A stretch of 64,000 nt of DNA from Erodium maritimum (lineage: Eukaryota; Streptophyta; Magnoliopsida; Geraniales; Geraniaceae). Within the stretch, counting starts at the first letter, position 1, and every line of letters starts with the position of its first letter. The DNA is taken from contig OY997591.1 of assembly GCA_963921825.1 (NCBI GenBank), forward strand, positions 17,727,515-17,791,514, written 5' to 3'. Under the pieces are notes generated by a model that had not been told where the DNA came from, did not search any database, and worked only from the letters and a program-made list of their open reading frames with translations. Of the stretch, positions 11,901 to 23,812 are shown piece after piece. The position numbers and the translations under genes are program-made.

Positions 11901-12138
11901 CTGTATATCACCCGGACTTTTCAAATCTGAGATCACTGAGAGTCTCATGCAGAAAGATTGGCTGCATAACGTTGCCCTGAGAACTGTCCCTTTGAGAACA
12001 CACGGTACGTCCGATCCAGCACTTACTTCACTTGCCCGCTACTTAATACACAACTCATCCGAATATGTCTCGGGGAACATTTTCATTGTTGATGCCGGTG
12101 CCACCTTACCAGGTGTCCCCATTTTTTCTTCCCTTTGA
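8969..12138 (+). CDS. Classical short-chain dehydrogenase/reductase, three exons, 283 aa
   Basis: Likely an NAD(P)(H)-dependent oxidoreductase with a Rossmann fold. Exons are 8969-9311, 11251-11480 and 11860-12138, with GT-AG introns of 1939 and 379 bp. The first junction splits a Gly codon and the second is in phase. Visible motifs are the cofactor loop TGASSGLG (residues 24-31), NNAG (109-112), catalytic Asn135, Ser163/Ser164 in NISSIAG, and Tyr179-x3-Lys183. A basic pair, Arg50-Arg51, after the second strand suggests NADP(H) preference (inference). Length and the C-terminal block [16 protein letters not shown] fit the plant FabG/tropinone-reductase-like SDR group related to Arabidopsis At3g55290-type proteins (from memory). 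The C-terminal Ser-Ser-Leu resembles a non-canonical peroxisomal PTS1, so a peroxisomal location is possible. Substrate is unknown. I chose the ATG at 8969 because the open frame upstream lacks another ATG and the TATA box is well placed. This is the only intact host gene in the window. Confidence 0.93.
9950..10377. mobile_element. Palindromic MITE in SDR intron 1
   Basis: Left end GGGTAAACTACAAATGCATA and its reverse complement at the right end define a long inverted repeat. Arms of about 180 bp flank an AT-rich centre. Repeated blocks CATACCCTGAAGTT and TTCAGGGTATGCAT occur in each arm. Flanks ACGATTCAT (9941-9949) and TAGATTCAT (10378-10386) look like a 7-9 bp target duplication with mismatches, which fits a Mutator-like or hAT-like non-autonomous element. 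No ORF. Confidence 0.85.
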
Positions 12139-12600
12139 GTCTATCCATCTATTTCCTAATGGGTCATATCTGTAATTCTCGCTAGTTTGAAGTCTGATAC
12201 GAAAAATGTATCCCGAATCGTGCTCTGGGAATGTAATCAAGTAGGTACTTATATTCATTTGGTGTAGGTATTTGGCGTTCATATTTGACCCAGTAATCCT
12301 GGTATGTACGGATTTTATGGATACTGAAATTGAGTAAGACCTTTGAACTTTGAAGTCTGCAATTCTTGACTGTTTTTCATGTTGAATATAGCAAAAACAA
12401 TCACTTCTGTTTGTTAGTGATGTGTCTTAGGTCAATATCAAATCTATTGATTTTATTATTTATAGAAGAGGTTATGAAATAAATGACTTGATGGTGTAAC
12501 TTTTAGAGGTAGGAAATGTCATTCATGTATCTTTAATCTTATTCTATAATAAGTTTAGTATGATGTGGAGAAGATGGTTATATTTTATTAATCACTAATA
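12139..12600 (+). other. 3' UTR and downstream region of the SDR gene
   Basis: AT-rich non-coding DNA follows the TGA at 12136-12138. An AATAAA-like word (AAATAAATGA) sits near 12477, so the transcript may end shortly after. The exact cleavage site cannot be read from sequence. Confidence 0.45.
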
Positions 12601-12829
12601 CGTGATATTGTGTCAAATCATAGACATTACATATCAAACAAGATGGAATGTTACATGGAAAAAGCTATAATTAGGGGGGTTCAAATTATCCAATGCTACC
12701 GATCCACCCACTATTCCATCCAACCCGATATCCATTCGGTTAAACCTGGGTCAATTGCAGATTGTATTTTCATAAACGTTCCTCATTATAGGTGGATGGT
12801 GGACTTCGAGAAAGAGATCCACGAATAAT

Positions 12830-13715
12830 CCGTTCGCCCGTTTTTTTATCACAGTCAAACCTGAATCAACACGACCTGGACGGGTCGGGCGGACTAAAGC
12901 GGGAAGCCGACTACTGACCGATTAATCGGGTCAGGCGGCATCTAGGCGGGCCGGGTAGCGCCTAGGCGGACCAGGCGGCCCAATTAAACGAGCCCAACTA
13001 CATGTTTTGCCTGACATGCTTTAAGGGTCTTTGGTTTTAATTCAGCACGATTCCTTCCTTTCGTTTTGTAACCAAAAGTCTGAGCTTGTTTTTTTCATTT
13101 TACCGATGTGGGACTCTACTTTGTCAATAGTCTCATTCCATTTTCTTTTAATTTTCAAATATACAAAGAAAACAATTCCTTCACAGTTCCATTCATTTTG
13201 TTTTTTTTATTGCTCTATTCCGTGCACTCATATTTAGATCAACATCATTAATATTTATATTTAAAGTTAAAAGAAGATATAAATATAATTGATCAAACAA
13301 ATTTTAAAAAAAGAAAAAAAACATGTAAATTATAATTGGTTAAATAAAAAAAAGACATTAGGCTGGGAAGTATATGGTATTTCGGATGTTAAGTTCAAAT
13401 ATGAATTATTTTTAAAAAAAAAATATTTCAACTATTAATTTGTTTGATTATAATATAAATTGTAATTGTTAATTAATTTGTAATACTATATAATAATTGT
13501 TAATTATTTTTTATAGTTGTTAATTGTTTTGTAATCTTAGAAAATAATATTTTTAAGTATATTAAAAATAGTTTATTTTAAATTTTTGATCATACATGTC
13601 TAATATATATTATCAATAATTAAAAAAATGATAATAATAAAATCCGCCTAGGCCCCGACTAGTCCCCGCCTAGCGCCAAGAGGCCCTCACCGCCCGACTA
13701 GCGCCTAGCGCCTTT
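12830..13715. mobile_element. Possible degraded DNA transposon with GC-rich ends
   Basis: GC-rich blocks built from GCGCCTAGGCGG / CCGCCTAGGC words occur at 12880-12985 and 13640-13715 in roughly inverted arrangement. They flank a strongly AT-rich core (13240-13640). Such CTAGGCGC-rich ends are common in degraded plant TIR elements. I could not identify exact termini or a target duplication, so class and borders are uncertain. Confidence 0.3.
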
Positions 13716-14340
13716 TACAACCTTACTTCCAACCCATGGACATTACACAACAAGCCCTCTATCTCCTTTCTCTTATGAATTCTTTCTCCGAAAATCCTCC
13801 ACAAATTTTATAACTCCTCTTGACTTATCTCTTACTGTGACATAAATTTGCATCGTCTGAATGGATTGATGATATTGGGCTTTTTTTATTTCGTTGATAA
13901 ATTGTGAGGCAGGCTTTGGAGAATGGACAGGGGATACTGACGGTCATATTGTAAATGAATGAGTGTTATGCGTTGGGCATTATTATTTATAGCATGTGTA
14001 TGATTTCATACGTTTATTAAAGCTACATCGGAAAAATTGATGACAAGCCAATAACCAAATCAAATCTAGCGCGACAACAACTCTTTAGGTTGAAAACCTA
14101 GTCGTTGCAAAGGGGTTCCCCACTACCGCCGACGCCGGCCAAATCGAGTCTAAGAGACTTTCATCGACAACCTTAGGGTTTTCAATCTCTGATCACCAAG
14201 GACCGTCGCCATCTCTCTTCCTCCTCCAGCAGGCGTCCTCCCTAATCTTTCTCCTCTACTCCCCCGGTTCTCATCACCTTAGCACCTAATCTCTTCTCGA
14301 TTTACTAAGAGACTACATCGAGTCTAAGAGAGTGTGGTTT
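13716..14340. other. Non-coding stretch, no feature recognised
   Basis: Mixed AT-rich and GC-rich DNA. 14100-14300 resembles a retroelement leader (CCGCC-rich, pyrimidine-rich) but has no clear borders. No coding sequence is supported. Confidence 0.4.
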
Positions 14341-15982
14341 GAGCCTCGGTCAAATTCCCATTTAAAAAAGGTTTTGACATCCACTTGCCATATCTCGTAA
14401 TCAAGATACGAGACTATGTCAAGTAGAATCTGGATAGATTTGACCATAGCCACTGGTGAGAAGGTTTCCTCATAGTCAATCCCTTGGATCTGCCTATAAC
14501 CTTTCGCAACCAGTCAGGCTTCGTAGGTCCGAGGCTTTCCGTCCATGTCCATCTTCACCATGAAGATCCATTTTCATCCGATGGTCCTCACACCATCAAT
14601 GGGATCAACCAGTTCCCAGACTTTGTTGTCCGACATGGACTGCATTTCCTCCCTCATGGCTCTCATCCATAACTAGAAGTCGGGCCCATCTATGAATTAC
14701 TAAAAGGTGGTTGGATCCTCATGATCCACCATTAGCTCATCGTCCCTTCAAGCAAAAAATAAACATATTTCGGAGGTGGGTGACTGATCCTTCCAAATCG
14801 CTTTCGACCTTCAGGAATTGCTACATGAACTGTTTCTAGCTTTACGACCACTTCAAGCTCCTCTACTGGGTTGTTAAGTGGTTCAGAGGCATTTGTACCA
14901 TCTTGAACTTCTTCTAGATGTACAGCCCTCCCACTGACGTCTTTTGAAACAAATTCTCTTTCCATAAAGACCCACCATTAGTGACGAACATCATGTTCTC
15001 AGTGGGTTTGTAGAAGTAGTATCCCCTTGTTCCTTTAGGATAGCCCACGAAGGTGCATTTCTCAGATCTTGGTTCGAGCTTAGTCGAAACCAAACGTTTC
15101 ACATAAGCATCGCAACCCCAGACCCTTAGGAAGGACAAAACAGGCTTCTTCCCGTACCATTTCTAAAATGGAGTCCATTCCACAGCCTTCGTCGGAGCCC
15201 GATTCACTATGAATGCGGCCGTCTCTAGAGCATAACCCCAGAAGGAGATCGGGAGATTAGTCCAACTAATCATGGAACAGACCATTGTCTAACAATGTCC
15301 GATTAATCCGTTCGGCTACACCTTTCAACTATAGTGTCCCAAGAAGAGTCCATTCCAAAAGGATCCCATTCTCTTTTAGATGATCTAAGAACTCTATGGT
15401 CAAGTATTTTCCACCTCGATCCAATCGAAGTGCCTTAATACCTTTCCCGAGCTGGTTTTCTACTTCAATCTTAAACTCTTTGAATTTATCAAAAGTTTCA
15501 TACTTATGCCTCATCGAATAGACATAACCATATTTACTGTAATCATCAATAAATGTGATAAAGGAGTTAAAACCCCTCTTGGCAAGCGAACTTATTAGTC
15601 TACACACATCCGAGTGTATCAACCCCAATAATTCACCCGCCCTTTCAACGTAACCGATGAAGGGCGCTTTGGTCATTTTTTCCCATCAAACAAGCCTCGC
15701 ACCTATCAATCGAATGAAATTCGAATGGACTTATAAGTCCGCACTTCCAAAGTGCTGATATGTGTTTTTGTTTATGTGGCCATAACCAAAGTGCGTTATA
15801 AGAGTTTTTGTTTAAATCGCCGGATTTAGATCTTTTGGCATTAACGTTATAAATAGAGCTTGAGGCATTGTTACCCATATCTAATACATACAATCCTCAA
15901 ACCATGTTAGCACTAACATAAAACATATCATTGCATATAATATTGAAAATTAAAATTATGTTCTTCCTTGTATAATATGGAC

Positions 15983-16696
15983 GGTAGAGGCGGATCCAGA
16001 AAGTTCATTTAGGGTATGCCATTGATAATGATAAAATGTATAAAAAAAAATCAAATTCGGTTTAAGAAGTGTTGGAAATTGATCGGTTTATCAAATAAAA
16101 TAACTTTCTCATACGAGTTTCGATTGGGCCCGTAATATGTCAAATCGAATGAAATTCAGATATCTATAATTTTTATGAAGAAATTTCATCTATAAAATAC
16201 AATACGGGTATATAGGTTATCCAAGTCGAACGATCAACCATACATTGTTTGGCCCGCCATGGGCAGAGCACTCTAGAAAAATACATATAATCAGTCATAC
16301 GACGTATATGATAACGTAAATGATATAATATGAGACATGATTTCTTTTAAAAATGAGTCAAAACAACTTCATTGTCAATAACTATAAATATTTATAAATG
16401 CATATCTTTGTACTGTTATGTCTTACATCTAAATTTTTCAAATACAACGTACAAAAAACTGTGAATAAGATTTTTGAAAAGTGTAATAGACATTTGGAGG
16501 GTAAAAAAAGCGTTTTCAAGTAAAATGAGGTTATACACGCAACAGATTTTCAAATGACCATAACTTCTTCATACGAACTCCGATTTAGGCCCGTAAAATA
16601 TCAAATCAAAGATATCTGAAAGCTCTACAACTAAATAAAATTTTCTCGGGGCAGGGTATGCCGTGGCATACCCTAAACCCCCGTAAATCCGCCTCT
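15983..16696. mobile_element. Non-autonomous hAT-like element inside copia-2
   Basis: Ends GGTAGAGGCGGAT and ATCCGCCTCT form short terminal inverted repeats (AGAGGCGGAT). Internal repeats GGGTATGCC and GGCATACCC lie next to them. An exact 8-bp target duplication, ATATGGAC, is at 15975-15982 and 16697-16704. Excising it restores continuity of the copia protease region. No transposase ORF. Confidence 0.85.
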
Positions 16697-17459
16697 ATAT
16701 GGACATAGATATAATTTCCCTACTAAAAGTAGGTATGCAATATACATTATGTAGCACAAAACTAGGGCTCTTGACAAAGCAAGACTTATTAATCCTACAG
16801 CAGTTGCCACAACTCTGAGGTCCACTTCATGCTCTTCAAGCTTCTCATACTTTTTAGCCATTGCACGTTAGTGCGTATGTGAGATTCAGCCCCGGTATCC
16901 AATACCATGAATCTAGGAAAGTAGAGAGATGTAGCTTTATAAAGTTAATACCTAATGAAGGCACAGTCTCACTGCCCTTCTTCAGATCATCCTGGTTTTT
17001 CCCGCAATCCCTTTTTCGTTGACCAGGCTTCTAGTAGTAGAAGCATATAGTCTTATCCTCCTTAGCATTCCTTAAGGGCCCCCGGTCCTAGGAGAGTTAA
17101 CAGCGATCAAGTGTCTCATCTTTCATGCCAAGTGCGCAAGGGCCTTGCCCTTTCCACTACCAGTTTCCTTCTTGAAACGGGATCCATTTCTGACCATCAG
17201 AATATCCTTGGATTCCAAATCCTTGACATTCTTTTCAACAGTTAAAACGTGCCATGTAACTCTGATATGGTCTTGTCCATATTGTGCATGTGATAGTTCA
17301 TGATGAACTCAACATACGCACATTGCCATTATCAAAAATCAAACGCTAATTATTTCTCATGCATTAAACTCATAAACAAGAATTTAAAACATGGTATAAA
17401 AACAATATGCTAAAACCGAATCTTTCAACACTGTCTTGTGAATCTTGAAGGTAATACGA

Positions 17460-17470
17460 CTCTGATACCA
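17460..17470 (-). other. copia-2 primer-binding site
   Basis: The minus strand reads TGGTATCAGAG one base from the LTR edge at 17472. It is complementary to the 3' end of plant initiator-Met tRNA and fixes the element's orientation. Confidence 0.9.
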
Positions 17471-18099
17471 CTGTTGGGTCTCGATGTAGGATTGGAGATG
17501 AACCAACTCACAGTGGAAAAACAATGAAAACCAAGAGACAACTAAAGTCATGAAACAACTACCAAAGAATGGATCACAAAAAAATAGCATTTCATACCAA
17601 ATGAAGAACACTGAGTAAGGACGATCGGATTGAGTCTTCAAGATGCCTACGTATCCACTTGGGAATCAAAGCCTCGTAGTTCTTCTTATCAGCACTCAAG
17701 AATACCAAAAATGGAGGAAGAGAACATCCTTGGCCGAAATTAAAAGGGGGGGGGGGAGAGAAAAAGATGACTTAAACATAACAAGCCCCATCAACTTGTC
17801 CAACTAAAGGAATGAGACAAGTAAGATGCAAATATGACAAAGTATGGTGGTATGTATGGTTAGACAAGATGGGGTTAGGTGGTAAATCACCAATACCATA
17901 ATCTTTGTCTTGCTTACTTAGTACTAATTAATCAAGACATGATTAATTAGTGGGAAAATTTCATTTTAATACCCTACCAAACATTTAATTTCAAAATGAT
18001 ACCCTGGCATAATTTTTTTGAAGTTTCATACCTAAACCAAACATTTATTAACACTTTCATACCTCAGCTGTTAGATTATGTTAACTTTGCATCCAAAAT

Positions 18100-18790
18100 G
18101 TGTAAAATATCCATAATACCCATAAGAATCAGTCAAATTTTCAAACTCATGCCATTGATTTTCAAAAACTATTTTTATTTCATAAAAAATCATTTTTATA
18201 ATAAAAATCCATATTTTAATTTTTAAAAAAATTATTTTATTTTTTTAAATTTCAATTTTTATTTAAGAAAAAATCAAATTGTATTTAAAAACATCAGTTT
18301 TATTTATAAAAATTATAATTTTATACAAAAATCAATAAAAAATCATTATTTTTTTTGTAAAAATCAGTTTTTTTTATAAAATTCTGTTTTTATTTTTATA
18401 AATTCATTTTTATTTATGTTTGGTGTATAAAAATAAATTTTCAATTTAAAAAATTATTTTTATTATTTAAAAATCAAATTTTAATTTTAAAAATTATTTT
18501 TATTTTATAAATTCAGTTTTTATCTATAAAAATTATTTTTATTTTTATAAATTCAGTTTTTATTTTATAAATTATTTTTTATTATTTAAAATAAAATTTC
18601 AATTTTACAAAATAAGTTTTTATTTTTAAAAATTCAGTTTTTATTTTTAAAAATTAATTTTATTATTTATGAACATCATTTTTGTTTTTAAAAATTCAAT
18701 TTTTATTTTTATAAATTCAATTTTTATTTATAAAAATAATTTTATTTTTAAAATTCAGTTGTAATTTTTAATCCTTTTAATAATTCATTA
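18100..18790. repeat. AT-rich low-complexity array
   Basis: More than 20 variants of a TTTTTATTTTTATAAATTCAG word follow each other with length drift. It lies just inside the left TIR of the Mutator-like element and has no coding potential. Confidence 0.85.
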
Positions 18791-18984
18791 TTTTCATACC
18801 AAACTTTAATTCTATACCTAAATTTCAATTTCATACCCAAACTAACATAGTCAAGACTCCATGTGAAGAGCGCAATCACAATTCCAATGGCACACTAAGG
18901 CCAATCTTGCAGAGATAACATTTTCTTAAAATTGTAACTTCTTGTCTATATAGATGTACATGAAACATTGCAAACGATTACATG

Positions 18985-20269
18985 AACTCTAATATAGAGG
19001 GATAGAAGAGAAATCAAATACAAACCATGTCTTAACCTAAAAACTAGAGAACCAATCTAAGCCATCTATTTTAAGAATGAAAGGATGGGATGCAGGGCTT
19101 TTTAGTAAAACTATCATATTACTTTTTTTTTACCAATTCACTAATTTAATTTTTCCCACTTCGTTTGAACTCCGATTGGCTTCAAACTTGCGCCATTAGT
19201 TTTGTTTTTTCAAGGGATTTCTATCAAGATCACTCATGATTTTTAAAAAAATAAATTATAAATGGGTAATTTTTATCAACACTTTGCTCTGGTTTTATCA
19301 ACACTGTTATACTGGTTTTATCAACACTTTGTACTGGGTTTATCACCTCATTACCAAAACTGATCATGATTCTATCACATCATCACGTGTTTTTTATGAA
19401 CACTAGTTTTATCAACACCAAACACTAGGTTTTATCATTAAATTACGTGTGTTTTATCACCCACCATCACATGTTTTTTTTGAAGCACGAAAAAAGAATT
19501 ATTTCGGGGCTGGTTTAAAAAAAATTATATCTGGGTAATTTTTATCAACACTTTACATTGGTTTTATCAACACGTTATATTGGTTTTATCAACACTGGAC
19601 ACTAGTTTTATCACCTCATTTTCCAAAACCGAACATGATTTTTATCACCTCATCACGTGTTTTTATGAACATTAGTTTTATCAACACTAAACACTATGTT
19701 TACCATTAAATTACATATGTTTTTATTACCCCATCACATGTTTTTTTATCAACGCTAAACTCTAGTTTATCACACTTATTATCAAAATTGAGCATGGTTT
19801 TTATCACCTCAGTACATGTTTTTATCAACATTTAGCACTAGTTTGATGCCTCCGATTTAAAACATTTATTAGTGAAGATTTATCAACACTCAACATTATT
19901 TTTATCACCCCTATATACCTTTTTTATTTTCATGCTTCAAAATATATTCATGATTGATCTTGATTTAAAGCCCTTGAAAAAATAAAAATATTGGCGCAAG
20001 TTTGAAGCTAATTGGAGTTCAAACGAATCGGAAAATATTAAATTAGTGAGTTGGTGAAGAAAGAAATGGACACTTGTCCACATGGCACCATGCTTTTACA
20101 ATTATGCCCTTGCTTGTGGAGAAAGGATGAAAGTGGCGTGAGTTTGGGTGAAATTGGGGTGATGATGTGGCATCATGGTGAATGTTGGATCTTAGGTATC
20201 TGTGACTAGGATTGGTTCTTTAGTTTTTAGGTTATGAGTGGTTTGTAGCCGATTTCACCTCTAGAGGGA
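18985..20269. mobile_element. TIR element of the TTATCAACACT family, left copy
   Basis: Its outer end (18985-19065, ending AGAGAACCAATCTAAG) matches the reverse complement of about 20205-20269 (GATTGGTTCTTTAGTTTTTA...CTCTAGAGGG). The inside is filled with repeats of TTTTATCAACACTxxxxACT and a TTGAACTCCGATTGGCTTCA block. No ORF. Exact borders are approximate. Confidence 0.65.
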
Positions 20270-21352
20270 TAATCTATTGAGAATCACTCTTAACATAGGA
20301 ACCGTGAGAACCAATTCTAGCCACACTCATTTATGATCCAACACTCATCAAAATGTCACATCATCACCCAATCCAAGTCAAATACACACCCACTTTCATA
20401 CTTTCTCACACAAGTAAGGGCATAATTTTAATAGCATGGTGTCATGTGGATAATTGTCCTTTTTTAACCAATATAGTAATTTAATATTTCCCGATTCGTT
20501 TGAACTCCGATTAACTTCAAACTTGCGCCAATATTTTTGTTTTTTCAATGGCTTTAAATCAAGATCAGTCATAAATATATTTTGAAGCACGAAAAATAAA
20601 AATTTATATCAAGGTGATAAAAATAATGTTGAGTGTTGATAAATCTTCATTAATAAATGTTTTATATCGGAGTACCAAACTAGTGCTAAATGTTGATAAA
20701 AAAACATGTAATGAGGTGATAAAAACCATGTTCAATTTTGATAATAAGTGTGATACACTAGAGTTAAACGTTGATAAAAAAAAACTTGTGATGAAGTGGT
20801 CAAACACGTAATTCAATGATAAACCTATTGTTTAGTGTTGATAAAACTGGTGTTCATAACAAGCACGTGATGAGATGATAAAAATCATGATCAGTTTTGG
20901 AGAACCGGGTGATAAAACCAGTGTAAAGTGTTGATAAAACCAGTGTAAAGTGCTGATAAATCCAGAGCAAAGTGCTGATAAAAATTACCCAGATTTTTTA
21001 AAATAAAAAATCAACCCCAAAATAATTTTTTTTTCATGCTTCAAAATATATTCATGAGTGATCTTGATAGAAAGCCCTTAAAAAACAAAACTAATGGCGC
21101 AAATTTGAAGCCAATCGGAGTTCAAACGAAGCGGGAAAAATTAAATTAGTGAATTGGTTAAAAAAAATTATAATGATAGTTTTACTAAAAAAACTCTTAC
21201 CACTTACTAAAAAGTGCTGTTTTTTGCAGTCAACAAGTCAACTAGTCAATTGCATCTCATCCATCCATTCTTGAAATGGATGACTTAGATTGGTTCTCGT
21301 GGTTCCTACGTTAAAACATGGTTCTCACCAGATTTCTCCTCCTCTATTATAA
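20270..21352. mobile_element. TIR element of the TTATCAACACT family, right copy, inverted
   Basis: This is the reverse complement of the left copy over most of its length: the GAGTTCAAACGAA block, then AGTGTTGATAAAAC repeats, with ends AGAATCACTCTTAACATAGG and GGTTCTCGTGGTTCCTACGT. Together the pair forms a 2.3-kb near-palindrome. A fragment of a third copy lies at 29870-30133. Confidence 0.65.
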
Positions 21353-22744
21353 TCTAAATATGCTAAGAAAAACTTAAACTTAAAAAGCTAAATCATCCAT
21401 CAATCAGAAGAAGAAACGTAAGCTCCGCAAATTATGAGCTTCATACTAATCAACTTGCAAAAAAGAACTTAATCTGAACTCAAACCTTCACCAATTCATC
21501 TTCTTCCTCACACAACAATTTGAACAAAAAAATACCCAACCAAGTAAACTTAATCAGCGTAGCTTTCTTGTTGGAGACGTTATCGACCGTAACCCTAAAA
21601 ACCACAGATGAACAACAAGAGAAGTCAGAGACCCGTCTCGCCAAATGATCAAAAATCCACCATTTCAGCTCGAGAACACTAAATCAACGAGACTAGTTGG
21701 ATGAAACAAAAATCATAATCAAATAACTCGAAGAACTCGGTAGAATTAAACGCACCTAGAATTTGAGAAGGAATAGGGCTTGTATGCGCCTCACGCACGC
21801 CCCTTTCTTTCTCGTGTTGCGCCGCTTTTCCCTTCCGATTTCGGAGTAAGGTCTCGATTAGCTATACCGTCGCCAGAGTTTCGTAGCCCGTGTTGGCTCG
21901 TTACCGTGAGTTTTGGTCTCCGAAGGTTGAAGGTTGCGGGGACGAGGGTTGCGATTCTGTGTCCCCATTTTCTGTAGGTTTGGAATCGTGCGGATTGGAG
22001 GCCGGTCGGCATGTTTTGAGTCGCCATCGTTCACTGCTTGTGGTAGTGGCGTGATCAACTTGCAAATATCATCATCTCCTTCGTCATCATCAACAAAGGA
22101 GTCGGCCAGGCCATATTTGGATAGGGCTAGTAACGCCGCCGACTGGTTGCAGAAAAGGGTCATGAACTGACAAGTTCAGGCTCTCCGATGTCACGCCCCA
22201 ATTTCAGCGAACCGAACTCGGGACGCGAACATTTAAAAGATGAAACACTTAAAACCTGTTTTGAATAAAACTCTGATATTTCCATTTAGTTACCAAAAAT
22301 AATAATAATATTTACAATACAAAAACGTCCCAACAAGTGGACAAGGTACAATATCCGTCACTAGACTCAAAAAAAATAAAGACCAGACTCCGCTCCAAGC
22401 TCCATGAACTTCAAGAGCTAACCTAGTCCGTCCGGTGATCAGTACCTGTAGGAAAAGCAGCTAGGGGTGAGCGTTCGCTCACCTCCACGGATAACAGACT
22501 GACTATGGCATAATTAGTAGATAAAGCCAGTAACACTAAACCAACCCAACACCGGGACTACAGTCCCCAACTCAAGTACCTAACTGACCCACAACCCGTT
22601 ACTTTCCTCAACAGACTCAACACTCGAGAACACAATGTAGACCCAACACAACTATCGACGACCTCCTCCAAGGACACGACATAAAGAATACACAACGCCA
22701 AACAAGATCACAAAGGATCGCACACCAGCTGCTCAGTAACCAAT

Positions 22745-22945
22745 CTCAATCAGGTCCAGGATCGACCTATCACAATTCCTCGACACGAAGTCGGATCAGG
22801 CTGTCGACCTATCGCAATTCATCGACACTAAGTCGGATCAGGCTGTCGACCTTTGCAGTTCATCGACACTAAGTCGGATCAGGCTGTCGACCTATCGCAA
22901 TTCATCGACACTAAGTCGGATCAGGCTGTCGACCTTTCGAACTCA
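22745..22945. repeat. Minisatellite inside gypsy LTR copy B
   Basis: Four to five units of about 42 bp hold ATCGACACTAAGTCGGATCA then GGCTGTCGACCT. The position is equivalent to the arrays in copies A and C, but the unit sequence is different. Confidence 0.8.
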
Positions 22946-23723
22946 CAACGCCAGGTAACCACAATCACAATCACAGGCAAGTTCAATCACACAGGCACTC
23001 AAGGCCACTCAAGACACCTCAACAGTCAAGACTCGAGTTCAACAACCCCACGGGCACCCACTGCCACTCAAGACACACCAACGGTCAAGACTCGGGTTCA
23101 ATAACCCCACGGCACCCACGGCCTACTCAAAACACACCATCGGTCAAGACTCAGGTTCAACAACCCCACGACACCCACGGCCTACTCAAAACACCAACAG
23201 TAAAGCACAGGCACTCACGGCCACCCAAGACATCAATTTAAATAACACGGGCTCTCATGGCCACCCAAGACACCAATTTAAATACACGGGCTCTCATGGC
23301 CACCCAAGACATAAATTAAACAGTCAACCTCCGGGCATGGTCATATGCCTCCAGTAATTCTGCTATCGCTAAGTTCTCTGTTCCTACGACACTACTAAGT
23401 GTCACATGCTTTTCTCATAAACGCTACAATCCCGTATCATGCTTTTCTAATATTTAAATAAACCTACTCAACCCACGACACCCCGGTGTCACATGCAATT
23501 CTACTATTAACTTTCCCTAATCAGGGCCGAGATCCGGCTACTTTTCCCTACCTCGTAAATAACTCCAAAAGCGCTCCAATAAAACTCGATGTAAACCCAG
23601 TCACTCGCCGAGCTTCCCTTTGCCTTGGTCTGCAGCACGATCTAAAAGAGCACAATTTTAAGGCACTTTTAAACTAGTACGAATAAACCGAAAATCAAAG
23701 AACTTAACGCCCAAACGTAACCC

Positions 23724-23812
23724 CGACAATGTCGATCACTCCCAAACCTCCCAATTACTCGACATTGTCGATAAAGGACCCGTAAAGGCCCAATTCGCCC
23801 GTCATGGCGAAT
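23724..23812. repeat. Conserved double hairpin in gypsy LTR (copy B)
   Basis: Stem 1 is 23724-23735 with 23759-23770 (12 bp, perfect). Stem 2 is ATTCGCC-CGTCAT-GGCGAAT at 23793-23812. Relative to copy A, the loop and the outermost pair of stem 2 changed while the remaining stem stayed intact. Confidence 0.8.

Larger units (their letters stand above)
14340..17471 (-). pseudogene. copia-2: degraded Ty1/copia gag-pol remnant
   Basis: Reading the minus strand from right to left, the order is copia-like. A gag zinc-knuckle relic lies at about 16960-17110. A protease fragment at about 16700-16920 contains VLDTGAESHI. The GAG-pre-integrase domain is at 15645-15893 (CEACLMGKN), followed by an integrase core at 15329-15676 with IHSDVC and LRLDRGGKY. 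An integrase C-terminal/capsid-like block is at 14914-15138 (RVWGCDAYVKR). An RT N-terminal part at about 14380-14690 contains GIDYEETFSPVAMVKS. Stops and frameshifts separate the pieces. The gag N-terminus, the rest of RT and RNase H are missing. Motifs match the lineage of copia-3 at 57371. A 714-bp TIR element interrupts the protease region. Confidence 0.88.

Noticed and set aside
12880..13715. hAT transposon with defined ends
   Set aside because: The GC-rich CTAGGCG blocks look like TIR remnants, but I could not find matching termini or an 8-bp duplication, so I kept only a low-confidence entry.
21858..22163. 101-aa minus-strand frame with an Asp-rich stretch
   Set aside because: Lies in the leader of the half-LINE. 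The Asp run comes from a CATCAT/CGTCATCATC repeat, and no domain is present.
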